From assembly GCA_009667805.1 (NCBI GenBank), contig CM019067.1, forward strand, positions 66,572,637 through 66,636,636: 64,000 bases of DNA, in the 5' to 3' direction. The notes beneath the pieces were generated by a model that did no database searches, was not told the DNA's origin, and saw nothing but the letters and a program-made list of their open reading frames with translations. Position numbers and translations under genes: made by a program. The DNA is from Leptobrachium leishanense (Eukaryota; Chordata; Amphibia; Anura; Megophryidae). The stretch's first letter is position 1; each line of letters starts with the position of its first letter. Positions 34,926 to 45,507 of this stretch are shown piece after piece.

Positions 34926-35310
34926 TTACAAGTATATATAAAGTGCCATCAAATTCCTTAGCGCTCTACAATGGGAGAGACAGAATAACAAATATACATA
35001 CACATTACACACATGGAACAGAAGGAGGGAGGACCCTGCTCGCGAGCCAATGTTGGGTGGAGAGGTCCTCTTTCACCCCCTACATTGAGATTTTAGACGT
35101 TCCTTATTTGGGTTATTATTACTATTATTATTATTATTATACAGGCATTTATACAGCACCAACATATTCCGCAGCGCTTTACAATAGGGGAGCACAAACA
35201 GGAGACGTACATGATACATAATGAAAAGATGACCCTGCCCGTAGGAAAACTGTCCAGGTAGTACAGCACTTAACCAAGTGCTCAGTCAGACATCCCATGA
35301 CCTTACAATC
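34926..35310 (-). mobile_element. L2-type LINE 3'-UTR-like fragments
   Basis: Two related pieces: AGTGCCATCAAATTCCTTAG with CGCTCTACAATGGG (about 34940) and AGCACCAACATATTCCGCAG with CGCTTTACAATAGGGG (about 35154), the latter after a (TTA)n run. Both are inverse matches of the GCGGAATATG..GGCGCTTTATA tail of the LINE at 28970. The right part (CTTACAATCTAAGGGACTGG) is common LINE 3' sequence in frogs as far as I know. Confidence 0.55.
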
Positions 35311-37085
35311 TAAGGGACTGGGGTAGGTGAAACAGATAGGAGCAGAGGGAATGTAAAGATGGTTAGCATAGGAAGAACCAGAAGCCTGGGTTAGTGAGAT
35401 TAATTAGAGAGAGAAGTGGAGACAGCTGGAAGAGAGACCTGAAATTATGGACCTGCCCTGGATGGGAGGTCAGCAGAGGGCGGAAGGAGCCATGCAGTCT
35501 GTCTTGTGTTAGTGCTGTGAATAGAGTGGAATATGGGTTATGAGAAAAGCACATTGTGTGACCATGCATGGGGGAGGCAGAGGAGGGGAGGGGGAACAGA
35601 GGGTTTTTTCTGACAGAATAAATAAAGGCAAACATAAAATACAATTATTATACAATTGCCTAAATAATATGGCGGTCAGAAAATAGGGTCGAGAATAGAG
35701 GACGTTGTGATGGATCTGGATACCTTGATGCAGGGTTAGGGGCGCAGAGGGGAAGGAGCCATGCAGTCTGTCTTGTGTGAGTGCTTGATGCAGGTTTATG
35801 ATGAATAACATAAAAACTGACTGCGTCTCTGATTACAGGCTTGTTATTTCTAAAGAAAAATGTGCATTTTGTGCAAGATCTTCTAAACACAAGTTTGCAA
35901 TTAATAAATGTTCCATGACTGCACCCCCTTATGCAACGGGGTGCGCACGCCAGTGCCTGTAGTGAATCTTGACCAGTGTCACAGAAATGGCCAGATACCT
36001 ATACATAAAATAAATGTGCAAGAAAATGAAAATATCTGACGTGTGTGCAGCAAAACATTGCCAAGTAAATCCTAGCATACGTACATTGGGTGCTTCATGA
36101 AACAAGAGTTAATGGTTGAATTTTATAGTTGTTGATCCAAATGTTTTTTTTCTTCCATGGCTGGAGCAGCAGAAATAGAAACGAATGCAGCCTTATATAC
36201 AAAATAGAGAAGAACAGTGCGGAATTTATTTATGGAAGAAACTCTGTTTCTAATGGTTAGGAATAAACTAATAATTGTGATTAAAATACTGAAAAATGCA
36301 TTTATTCATTGCAAATTGCATTCAGATATACTTATTCACTATGGAGAAACAGAGGCAAGTACTTTCACTAACAATACCCAATACCAGCATTGTTTATTCC
36401 TGTTAAATATATGCCCTAAAGTTTTATCGGTTATGTTTATATCAATGATTTATGGTTTGCAATGTCTTTTTTCGCAATATACAGTCAAACTACTCAAACG
36501 TCTATATAAAATGTGCAAAGACCACTTCTACATCTCTATTATTATAACAATAACTGCATTAAGTTCTTCTCTACCCTTTCCAAATAATGGATTATATCAA
36601 TGTGAATAAAGAATTCCCTAGTCTATAAATAGCTTTTTGTTCGATTACTTTGAGCAATGAAAATATTATACATATATGCCAGTGTGCCATGAAATAGAAT
36701 TAGGGCACGCTTTTTACTACCAGTAAATGGAAGTGGATTTTATTATAATTGAGCATGTTATCACATACACAGACAAACGAAACAACAAAACAACTTGTTT
36801 GAAATCTTACCATTGTGAACCCCTCACTACCGAGTGATTTTGCTTAATACCACTGGCAGGACCCAGTGGTTTTATTGAAACCAACTTTAAATTTAAATTA
36901 GAAATGGACTCGCGTCACCCCAAAGTGCATTTTCTTGGTAATAAACTATTTGACAGAAAGAGGACTCCTTCTGCTGACAAAACTATGCTACTACAGCAAT
37001 TTGGTCGCAGAGGGCGCCCTCTGCCCGTCAAATAGGGTTTATTGCAACTTCTGAAATTCAGTTAGGATTCTGTGATCCTCTGAAG
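35311..37085. other. No recognised gene
   Basis: Includes a repeated phrase GCCATGCAGTCTGTCTTGTG at about 35489 and 35757. An AT-rich open frame of 130 codons (36217-36609) shows no domain and is not called. Confidence 0.4.
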
Positions 37086-37285
37086 GCTGGGGTCAGACTA
37101 ACGCATTTTTAACGTGCGTTTAAGCGCACTTAGTCACGGCCGTAGTAGCAGCAAATGACACGCAATGACGGCCAATATACGAAGTACGGCCGCACGAAAG
37201 TTTGGCCGCGCAACGCAAGCGGCAATCGAACGCATTTTTTGGAGAACGTCGAACCGCTAGTACTGATGTACAGAGCGTGCTGTAC
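37086..37285. mobile_element. Partial CpG-rich Harbinger-type MITE
   Basis: GGCTGGGGTCAGACTAACGC through GGCCAATATACGAAGTACGG is the inverse of part of 5004-5439 and resembles the right half of 40603-41030. It stops near 37285, where it joins the next element directly. Confidence 0.75.
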
Positions 37286-37981
37286 ATCTGATGTGCCAGC
37301 AGTGAAAGGTTCCCAAAATGCTCTGCCATTCGGTGGTTTAATTCGGCAGGTTTATTCAGGTGAATTCCATAGGCTTCAATGTTACAAAATATTCCCGTTT
37401 TAATTCAATATCTAATAAACTGTTCATTATAATATTCTGCAGTAAAGAGTCATTTCTTGATAGATTTTTTAGGATATTTTAACTTTAAGCATTCTTCGGG
37501 ATTTTTTTTTAAAAAAAATCCTTTTTTTTTTTTTAACTTTACTTGTTTTTTTCTGTAACAGCCCTTTTTATTATCATTCATTGGATCTTATATGTAAATT
37601 TCAGACATTTTCGCTCAGTAGTTTCTTTGCAATCAGCGTTTCACTTTTCAAACATTCAAACTGTTTTTCTAATTTATTCACTCCATTTGTCCATTTTTCC
37701 GGCGGCTGCGCTGCGTGTGATCGGTTCCTGCTCAGGTTTTTCCGGCATTTTCAGTGAGTTAATCCAGATGTTTTTGCGGATTTCAGTGTGCGTTCGCCCT
37801 CGTTTTGCGGTGAGTTTTCGGCAGGTTTGCAGCGACCTTTCCCTGCACTACGACGGCCCTATGGTGCTTGCTGAATACACCGCAGGGTGGCCGAAATGGG
37901 ATCGCCAAATCGAATCGAATTGAAGAGAACGAAAAGTCACCGAACGTGCGCTGAGTTTTCGATTCTCTTTGATTTACCCTG
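37286..37981 (+). mobile_element. Non-autonomous element, right part (GAATAACCCTG family)
   Basis: Matches 32535-33197 from GCCATTCGGTGGTTTAATTC on. The right end GATTTACCCTG has changed from GAATAACCCTG. The left end was lost where it meets the Harbinger-type fragment. Confidence 0.8.
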
Positions 37982-38117
37982 TTAGGATAGGCAGAGCCAC
38001 AAAATGTTTTTTTTGTCTAGGGTGGCAGAAATCCTTGTATCAGCCCTGCTTGCTCAAGAATGAGACCAGATTAATTTAATTCACTCTCAGGCCCCTTCAG
38101 GCACTTTGGAAGATTAT

Positions 38118-38299
38118 CAGGGTTATTCAGAGAGCGGTGAAAAGCAGGAGAATGACTGGAGATTGTAAAACTCTAGGTCAAAATAGCCAAACCAGAAAAA
38201 TTCTCACATTCATCTCACTTTCCAAATCGGTTATTTTGACCTAGCATTTTCCATTCTCCAGTTATTCTCCTGCTTTACACCGCTCTCTGAATAACCCTG
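38118..38299. mobile_element. Palindromic MITE, CAGGGTTATTCAGAGAG ends
   Basis: Nearly the whole 182 bp is one palindrome: CAGGGTTATTCAGAGAGCGG faces CCGCTCTCTGAATAACCCTG, and CTAGGTCAAAATAG faces TATTTTGACCTAG. Flanked by TAT on both sides (38115-38117 and 38300-38302). Confidence 0.9.
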
Positions 38300-38454
38300 T
38301 ATGTTAATGCAATAGTGGTAATGAAGGGGTTAAAGTCATTTCAAAATATAAAATGCACTAGTCTGGGTTATTGGGGAAAAGAATTTCCAGGAAAGAATTA
38401 AGAAAAGTAATAATCTCAATGAACAGATTTACAAAGTGGTGTTTATCACTCTAT

Positions 38455-38583
38455 CAGGGCTATTCAGAAAGAGGTGAAAACCTTGAGAATGACCGGAGAC
38501 TTGAAAATTCTAGGTCAAAATAGTCAAACCAGAAAAATTCTCCCATTTATCTCACTTTCCAAATCGGCTATTTTGTCTGGATT
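38455..38583. mobile_element. Truncated palindromic MITE
   Basis: CAGGGCTATTCAGAAAGAGG and CTAGGTCAAAATAG are the left part of the same MITE. It breaks at a C-run (38585-38598). Confidence 0.8.
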
Positions 38584-38680
38584 TCCCCCCCCCCCCCCGC
38601 TTATCCATCTTTCATCATTTCCGTCTTTTAACCCTTTACTGCCGGACAGGTTGTGCCCGGTGGAAGGGCGTTAACACTCT

Positions 38681-38935
38681 TACCAGTGCCATGTCATACT
38701 AGATGGATTTTTTTTTTAGCAAAGGCCAGGTTTATGCAACAGGAGTGTCTGTGACCTGTTGCATAACCCTAACCTTTGCTTAAAAAAAGAAAAGCCATCT
38801 AGTATGACATGGCACTGGTAGGGAGGATTCTGTGTTAAAACAGACCCAGGATGCAAAAAAGTGAGAAATTGAAAATGTAATTTACAATTCTTACCCAGAG
38901 TTCCTTGCTGCATATGGGTAATATAACACATGAGC
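38681..38935 (+). mobile_element. Relative of the ribozyme repeat, forming a long hairpin
   Basis: 38681-38743 and 38755-38820 are inverted arms (CAGTGCCATGTCATACTAG on both strands) with a loop near AGTGTCTGTGA. The right part GGAGTGTCTGTGACCTGTTG and CATAA corresponds to the sequence just after the hammerhead at 29413, but the ribozyme core is gone. Further right, ATGACATGGCACTGGTAGG to CAGAGTTCCTTGCTGCATAT matches 29350-29240. Confidence 0.65.
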
Positions 38936-38993
38936 TCTGTAAAGCAGTTCTATGAATTGCTGGGATGTGTAAATGACTTCTACAATAAAAATA

Positions 38994-39025
<32 letters not shown>

Positions 39026-39089
39026 TATATATTGAAAAGTCTACCATGCACTCATGCTTATTGTCCAAAAAAGTGCCCGGTGCCTACCG
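38936..39089. repeat. TA-rich microsatellite spacer
   Basis: TA and TATAC runs at 38993-39030 lie between the hairpin repeat and the next palindrome. Confidence 0.7.
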
Positions 39090-39320
39090 CTAGGCTCAAT
39101 ATTCATAATGCAACTCACAAGATCACGGAGGCACTCCAGGGCTATAAAGATTCTTTATTCAATCCATAAAATCAACGTTTCAGCCTCTCCCCAAGGCTTT
39201 CATACCTATAGGTATATCCTGATGAAAGCCTCGGGGAGAGGCTGAAACGTTGATTTTATGGATTGAATAAAGAATCTTTATAGCCCTGGAGTACCACCGT
39301 GATCTTGTGAGTTGCATATT
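39090..39320. repeat. 230-bp near-perfect palindrome
   Basis: Arms extend from ATATTCATAATGCAACTCAC to GTGAGTTGCATATT. The centre is TACCTATAGGTA near 39203-39214. The sequence contains AATAAAGAATC on both strands. The right arm holds a hammerhead core. The structure suits two head-to-head retroelement ends. Confidence 0.9.
39216..39254 (+). ncRNA. Hammerhead-like motif, intact core, weak stem I
   Basis: ATC, CTGATGA (39219-39225), stem II AGCCTC/GAGGCT with loop GGGGA, GAAA (39244-39247), C-G, TT, GAT. The core bases are all consensus and stem II has six pairs. Stem III is the minimal ACGT and the triplet would be GTT. Stem I has only three firm pairs (ATC with GAT), then mismatches. The left arm of the palindrome lacks the CTGATGA, so only one strand carries the core. 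Confidence 0.5.
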
Positions 39321-39404
39321 ATATATATATATATAATATATATATAATTTCAAAAGCTATTGATAGGCACCAGATGAAAACATCTCCCTTTGTAATACAT
39401 ATAT

Positions 39405-39810
39405 AAATATGGCGTCGCGCCTGTACTCACCAGAGCGGCTGCAACGACCAGGAGTAACAATCCAGTTCATGTATAAAACATAACAAGAAAAAAAAATATG
39501 TCATCTGCGCTCGTTTCTGTATATTTCCATGTGCAACAAAACACTGTCAGAGGTTTTAGTTTGCTTAAATGGCCATTGAAGCGTAAGCTCGCTCACCCCA
39601 TAACAAGAAAAAAAAAGGATGCCATCTGCGCTTACGCTTCAAATGGCCATTTAAGCAAACTAAAACCTCTGGCAGTGTTTTGTTGCACATGGAAATATAT
39701 AGAAACGAGCGCAGATGACTTATTTTTTTTTTTTGTTATGTTTTATACACGAACTGGGTTGTTACTGGCTGTTGCAGCCACTCTGGTGAGTACAGGCGCA
39801 AAGCCATTTT
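39405..39810. repeat. Foldback repeat
   Basis: The left arm ATGGCGTCGCGCCTGTACTC, CAGAGCGGCTGCAACGACC through AACACTGTCAGAGGTTTTAG is inverted in the right arm, CTAAAACCTCTGGCAGTG through GGTGAGTACAGGCGC. The centre is near 39610. Both arms hold GCAACAAAACACTG. No coding sequence was recognised. Confidence 0.8.
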
Positions 39811-40044
39811 TTCTGTATGTATGTATATTATGCTGTAACACCAGTTGGTCATTTTTGCTGCTGTTCCTTTTTCCATGTTTTTGTTTTCAACCCCAAATGG
39901 GAAGTGCTTGGTGCGTGTATAGATAAAACCCGCCATTTTTCTGCCTCTCCTTAGCTGAAAGCACCAGGAGGGCATGCAGTTGCTCAGTAGAGCAGCTTTT
40001 GGTACATTGGTTAGGACTCACTCTACAAAGAGGTGCCTTCATGG

Positions 40045-40165
40045 GGTGAGTGAGCTTATGCTTCAATGGCCATTAAAGCAAACTAAAACCTCTGCCAGTG
40101 TTTTGTTGCACATGGAAATATATAGAAACGAGCACAGATGACATCTTTTTTTCTTAATATATATA
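40045..40165 (+). repeat. Third copy of the foldback arm
   Basis: GAGCTTATGCTTCAATGGCC through CTAAAACCTCTGCCAGTG and AACGAGCACAGATGACATC repeats the right arm of the preceding foldback in direct orientation, 440 bp further on. Confidence 0.8.
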
Positions 40166-40269
40166 TTACATACACATACATACACATGCACACACACTTC
40201 AGAAAGGGAATTTTTTTCTTTTGTGTCAAAACAGTGTCTTAACTGCAAACGAACACATCCAGATTTTAC

Positions 40270-40565
40270 ATTAGCCCCTTCACTACCAAGTTATTTTCCA
40301 TAAGAATACGTTCAGGACCCGATGGATATGAATTATGACATGACATATATCTAAAAGTATTACTGCAGTTGATCAAAATGGTTTTAGCACCTTGAGTGTG
40401 CTAACATTTTTGGGGTTTATTCTGGAGATCAAGTGCAAACACATTTCATTTCAAGTGGATAAAATTCCTTTGCATTGCATTGTATTATACCAACTAGAGA
40501 ACAGTCAATATCAGGGCGCTGTAACATTGGGGGCTTCCAGCCTCTCCAGTGTGCTTGAAGGCAGC
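40270..40565 (-). mobile_element. TTAA-family repeat, inverse relative of 26460 and 60050
   Basis: AGCCCCTTCACTACCAAG at the left corresponds to the right end of the 26460 copy in inverse. Later GTGCTAACATTTTTGGGG and TTATTCTGGAG correspond to CCCCTAAAATGTTAGCAC in inverse. Diverged. Confidence 0.5.
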
Positions 40566-40602
40566 ATGTCTGATGCTGCTCGCTGACCAACGCCCGGTTT
40601 AA

Positions 40603-41030
40603 GGCTAGGGTCAAACGAAAGCATTTTTACACGCAAACGTAAAAAAGTGCGTCCGAACGCATTGATGTATTTTTTCACGGAATATGCGAAAACGGTCATA
40701 CGATGCGCATGTTCGTGCGTGATGTTTTACGAATCCAAACCAGGAAACTTTTTGCGTCTGGACATTATGTTGGCCGGACACGAGCAGGGCCTGACGTCTC
40801 CAAATCACACACACACACACCGCTAGCGGGCGTAGCGCACTCTGTACGTCCGTACTAGAGGTTCTGCGTTCTCGAAAAAATGCGTTCATTTTCCACTTGG
40901 GTTGCGCGGCCGGACTTTCGTGCGACCGTACTTCGTATATTGGCCGTCATTGCCCGTCATTTGCTGCTAGTGCGGCCGTAATTATGTGCGCCAGAACGCA
41001 CGTTAAAAGTGCGCTGGTCTGACCCCAGCC
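40603..41030. mobile_element. CpG-rich Harbinger-type MITE with TAA duplication
   Basis: Ends GGCTAGGGTCAAACG and GGTCTGACCCCAGCC, flanked by TAA (40600-40602 and 41031-41033). Same family as 5004-5439. Confidence 0.88.
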
Positions 41031-41033
41031 TAA

Positions 41034-42367
41034 ATAGAGACAGGCAGGGAGGTGGCTGCATGAGGCGCGGCTTGAGAGGGGGGCGCAGTCTGGTGAAGGT
41101 CTTTAAAAACCCTCAGTTCCTTCTCAGCAGTGCCAGATCGTGGTTATCCATACCTGAGCTCCTTGTGCCTGAGCTCTCTCGTGATTTAACCTGTTATTGA
41201 CCTCTGCTTGTTTACTGACTATTCTGCCTTCCGTTGCCCTAGACTATTTTCTTGTACTACGCTTCTGCACTGATATCGACCCGGCTATTCCATTTGACTA
41301 TTCTATACTCTGTATTCCTGATTCTGGCTCGTCTGACTACCCCTGTGTTGCTAACCTGGTTTTGTATTACGACATTGTCTTTGATTAACCCTTTCTGTCT
41401 AGCTAGTATACCTGGCCAATTCTAATGACCAGACAGTTAGGGATTCTTCTACGGCTACTCTGTTGGTAGCTTTTGGGCTCTGTGGAGTGTTGGGCGTTAA
41501 GAACTGCGTGGTGGGATCCGGGAACTGTGACAGTCGCCAGCAGGTGCTTTGAAGGTTGAGTTTACTACATTGTGGTTGTGAAGGGGTTAATGTTCATTTT
41601 CTTTAAGAGTTTGTAATATAATGCAAAATATTGTTTTTTCCACTCAAATTTTTGAAGAGTCAATTTTTCAACAGAAATGTAATCACACGCTGCCGAATAG
41701 AGTGAAACACACAGGAAATAACAAAGGTACGATGCAAGGGTACGGCGAACACAGTCTTTGCGCCCTTTGTAATTATATGAGTCAGCACGAGAAAATTAAG
41801 ATTGTTAACTTTATGATGTATAATTCATAGTCCATTAGTGAAGACATACAAGACAAAATCTACATCAGGAGAGACTGCTCAAATATGCACAATTACCAAG
41901 CATTCAGAATCCATTTGGTAAGCTAAAAACATGTCGCATTCAATTTATCACATGTCACTTTTCATCAAAAATTTCTCTTGTTCCATGTCATGGAAACCGA
42001 GATCGCAGGTTACATTTTGTAAAAACACGTTAAAATGTGATTTAAAGAGACAAAATCTTAACGATCATTCTAACAGACAAAGAGCTTTATGTAACAGCAA
42101 CCTATACCATAAATAACATAACTAATAATACTACAGGATGAATAATTAATATTTCCATAAACTTGGAGAAAACCAAGTCAGCGCGAACTGGATTGTACCA
42201 AGAGTAGGTATAGATAACATACATATGTACGAATCAAGGTTTAAGGATCCCGCCCCCACCACTGGAAGATAAATTAATTGATTTTACTGCCCTAAAGCTT
42301 AGGATAAAATGTTAACCCCTTCTCTACCAAGATAGACTATACTCAATATGCAAGGCATCTCCTGGTC
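41034..42367. other. No recognised gene
   Basis: A stretch rich in short CT- and TG-containing phrases (41180-41420), then AT-rich unique sequence. No coding signal. Confidence 0.4.
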
Positions 42368-42449
42368 AGTGTTAATTTTTGTCATTTGAATTTTTTACGT
42401 TTTAGTCTAGCTTTAGTTGACTAATTATCATGAGATTTTAGTCGACTAA

Positions 42450-42631
42450 CAGGGTTATTCAGAGAAAGGTGAAACTCTGGAGAACCTTTGGAGAAGTGAC
42501 AATTCTAGGTCAAAATAGCCGATTTGGAAAGTGAGATAAATGGGAGAATTTTTCTGGTTTGACAATTTTGAGCTAAAATTTTTACTTCTCCAAAAGTTCT
42601 CCAGAGTTTCACCTTTCTCTGAATAAACCTG
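42450..42631. mobile_element. Palindromic MITE
   Basis: CAGGGTTATTCAGAGAAAGG faces CCTTTCTCTGAATAAACCTG, and GGAGAACCTTTGGAGAAGTG faces its inverse. Same family as 38118-38299. Confidence 0.88.
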
Positions 42632-42649
42632 AATAGCTACAGTAAATTT

Positions 42650-42832
42650 AAGGGTCTATTTACAAAAAAGGGGAAACTCTGGAGAACGTTTGGAGAAGTG
42701 AAAATTCTAGGTCAAAATAGCCAAACCAAAAAATTCTCCCATTTATCTCACTTTCCAAATTGGCTGTTTTGACCTAGAATTTTCACTTCTCCAAAAGTTC
42801 TCCAGAGTTTCACCTTTTAGTGAATAGACCTG
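42650..42832. mobile_element. Palindromic MITE
   Basis: AAGGGTCTATTTACAAAAAA and GGTGAAACTCTGGAGA-like arms in inverse form a 183-bp palindrome. A diverged neighbour of 42450-42631, separated by 18 bp. Confidence 0.85.
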
Positions 42833-43874
42833 TAAATCTATTAAAATCTAATGGGTTTAGTTAAAGTGTGATGCACTGTTAATTTTGACAGCAAATTTTG
42901 ATTTTAGTCGTAGTCTTTTGACTAAAATGCCATTTAACTTTAGTCAAATATTAGTCATCTGAATTATTTGATTTTTAGTCTAGTTTTGTTTTACTAGACT
43001 AAATTTACTGTAGTTTTAGTCAACTAAAATCTTATGATATTTAGTTAACTAAAACTAGACTAAAACAGAAAAAATTCAGATGACTAAAATGCGACTAAAA
43101 TTAAGACGCAAAATCCACTATAACAATAGTGGTAGCACCACACCTTCAATACACAAGATGGAAATTTTGAAAAAGATGTGATAATTCACACAATACACAA
43201 AGGTACTGAAACCTGAAATATATAAGAGAAGGGCTGGTCTGCTTGAACTAGTCAAGCTTACCACAAGGTATTAGTGACAAGAATTTAAAACGAAGAAAAC
43301 TTTATTAGGGCAAAAAAGCCAAAAATTAAGAAATTAATACAATGTGATCACTTTAGACAAACACACAACAAGAAGTGATAAAAAGTGTTCACTTGATTTA
43401 AAGCATCACCGTATGCATAACGTGTCTAAGAACCTGAAATTCTCATTCAAATCAGCTTATGCTGTGATGTATATTGGAGAGATGAAGTTCAAATGGCAAA
43501 GGGGAGCCTAAGGAACACATAAAATAGGAGCAGAAACCCTTTATGTAAAGCTAAACATACATTATGTATATGTATGTACAGTCAGGTCCAGAAATACCCT
43601 CAGCTTTAATTTGAGGGTATGTACATCCAACTCAGGTGAACGGTGTAGGACTTACAGCAGTTTGCAGATGTGCCTCCCACTTGTTAAGGGACCAAAAGTA
43701 ATGGGACATTTGGCTTCTTAGCTGTTCCATGGCCAGGTGTGTGATATTCCCTCATTACCCAAATTAAAATGTGCAGATAAATGGCCCAGAGTTCATTTCA
43801 AGTGTGCTCTTTGCATTTGGAATCTGTTGCTGTCAACTCTCAGTGACAGCTCTTTCGATCTGATCTTATCAGTG

Positions 43875-44882
43875 AAGCAAGCCATCATTAGGCTGAAGAA
43901 ACAAAACTAGCCCATCAGAGAGCTAGCAAGAATATTAGGCGTGGCCAAAACAACTGTTTGGAACATTCTCAAAAAGAAGGAACGCACCGGTGAGCTCAGC
44001 AACATCAACAGACCCGGGAGACCACGGAAAACAACTGTGGTGGATGACCGAAGAATTCTTTCCCTGGTGAAGTAAACACCCTTCACAACAGTTTGCCAGA
44101 TCAAGAACACTCTCCAGGAGGTAGGTGTATGTGTGTTAAAGTCAACAATCAAGAGAAGACTTAACCAGAGTGAATACAGAGGGTTCACCACAAGATGTAA
44201 ACCATTGGTGAGCCTCAAAAACAGGAAGGCCAGATTAGAGTTTGCCAAACAACACCTAACAAAGCCTTCACAGTTCTAGAACAAGATCCTATGGACAGAT
44301 GAGACCAATATCAACTTGTACCAGGGTGATGGGAAGAGACGAGTATGGAGAAGGAAAGGAACTGCTCATAATCCTAAGCATACCACCTCATCAGTAAAGC
44401 ATGGTGGTGGTAGTGTCATGGCGTGGGCATGTATGGCTGCCAATGGAACTGGTTCTCTTGTATTTATTGATGATGTGACTGCTGACAAAAGCAGCAAGAT
44501 GAATTCTGAAGTGTTTCGGGCAATATTATCTGCTTACATTCAGCCAAATGCTGCAGAACTCATTGGACGGCGGTTCACAGTGCAGATGGAAAATGACCCA
44601 AAGCATACTGCAAAAGCAACCAAAGAGTTTTTGAAGGGACAGAAGTGGAATGTTATGCAATGGCCAAGTCAATCACCTGACCTGAATCCCATTGAGCATG
44701 CATTTCACTTGCTGAAGACAAAACTGAAGGGAAAATGCCCCAAGAACAAGCAGGAACTGAAGACAGTTGCAGTAGAGGCCTGGCAGAGCATCACCAGGGA
44801 TGAAACCCGGCATCTGGTGATGTCTATGCTTTCCAGACTTCAGGCTGTGATTGACTGCAAAGGATTTGCAACCAAGTATTAA
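43875..44882 (+). pseudogene. Tc1 transposase, frame intact but three stop codons
   Basis: One frame runs from 43875 to the TAA at 44880-44882 with only three internal stops: TAG at 43908, TAA at 44073 and TAG at 44277. The N-terminus shows RELARILGVAKTTVWNIL (helix-turn-helix) and GRPRKTT. The catalytic Asp residues are in LWTDETNINLY and QMENDPKHT, and the Glu is in SPDLNPIEH (DD34E). It ends FATKY. The third stop falls where Tc1 relatives usually have Trp (TGG to TAG). No indel disrupts the frame, which is unusual for so old an insertion. Confidence 0.93.
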
Positions 44883-45507
44883 CCCCTTAGTGACCGGGCG
44901 GTTTTACACGAATCCGTCCGTTCGTGACCGCTGCTGTTTTTACGTTTCTGCGCTCTTAGTGTTTACGTCAAATTTTCCTCTTACTCGTTTATGTAACCCA
45001 CACATATTTTACACTGTTTTTCTCGTCACTAAATGGACTTTATAAAGATACCATTTTTTTCATCATTTCATATAATTTACTATAAAAAATATTGTGAAAT
45101 ATGACACAAAAATTGAAAAAACACCACTTTTTCGAACTTTGACCCCCAAAATTTCTTATGTATCAACAACCGTCAAAAAAAATGTTTACATATTCCTCGC
45201 TTTTTTCCTTATTTTATGCAACAATAAGTGCAAGTAGCACTTTGCCATTTCCAAAGAGTTTATTTTCAAAACTAGTGCTAGTGACATTGTAACACTGATA
45301 TCTGTCACTAATTCCTGAATAACCCTCCACATATACATATTTTTTTAAAGTACACAAATCAAGGTATTAAACTTGGGGTATTTTGACTCTTTCCATGCAA
45401 ACCATTTTACCACAAATCTATGCCAAAGTTTGAGAAAAAAAAAAAATTTGGTGATTTTTTTTTTTTGAACGCAATTTAAGAATACATGTACTGTGAACTT
45501 TAAGGTT

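Larger units (their letters stand above)
42368..43110. mobile_element. TAGTCGACTAA palindromic element split by two MITEs
   Basis: The left part (42368-42449) and right part (42870-43110) consist of inverted phrases such as TTTTAGTCTAG, TTTAGTTGACTAA and TTAGTCAACTAAAATC. Two palindromic MITEs sit between them (42450-42631 and 42650-42832). It is a common kind of vertebrate palindromic repeat, non-coding. Confidence 0.65.

Noticed and set aside
36217..36609. 130-codon frame
   Set aside because: AT-driven composition rich in Ile, Leu and Phe, no recognisable motif, and no neighbouring gene structure.
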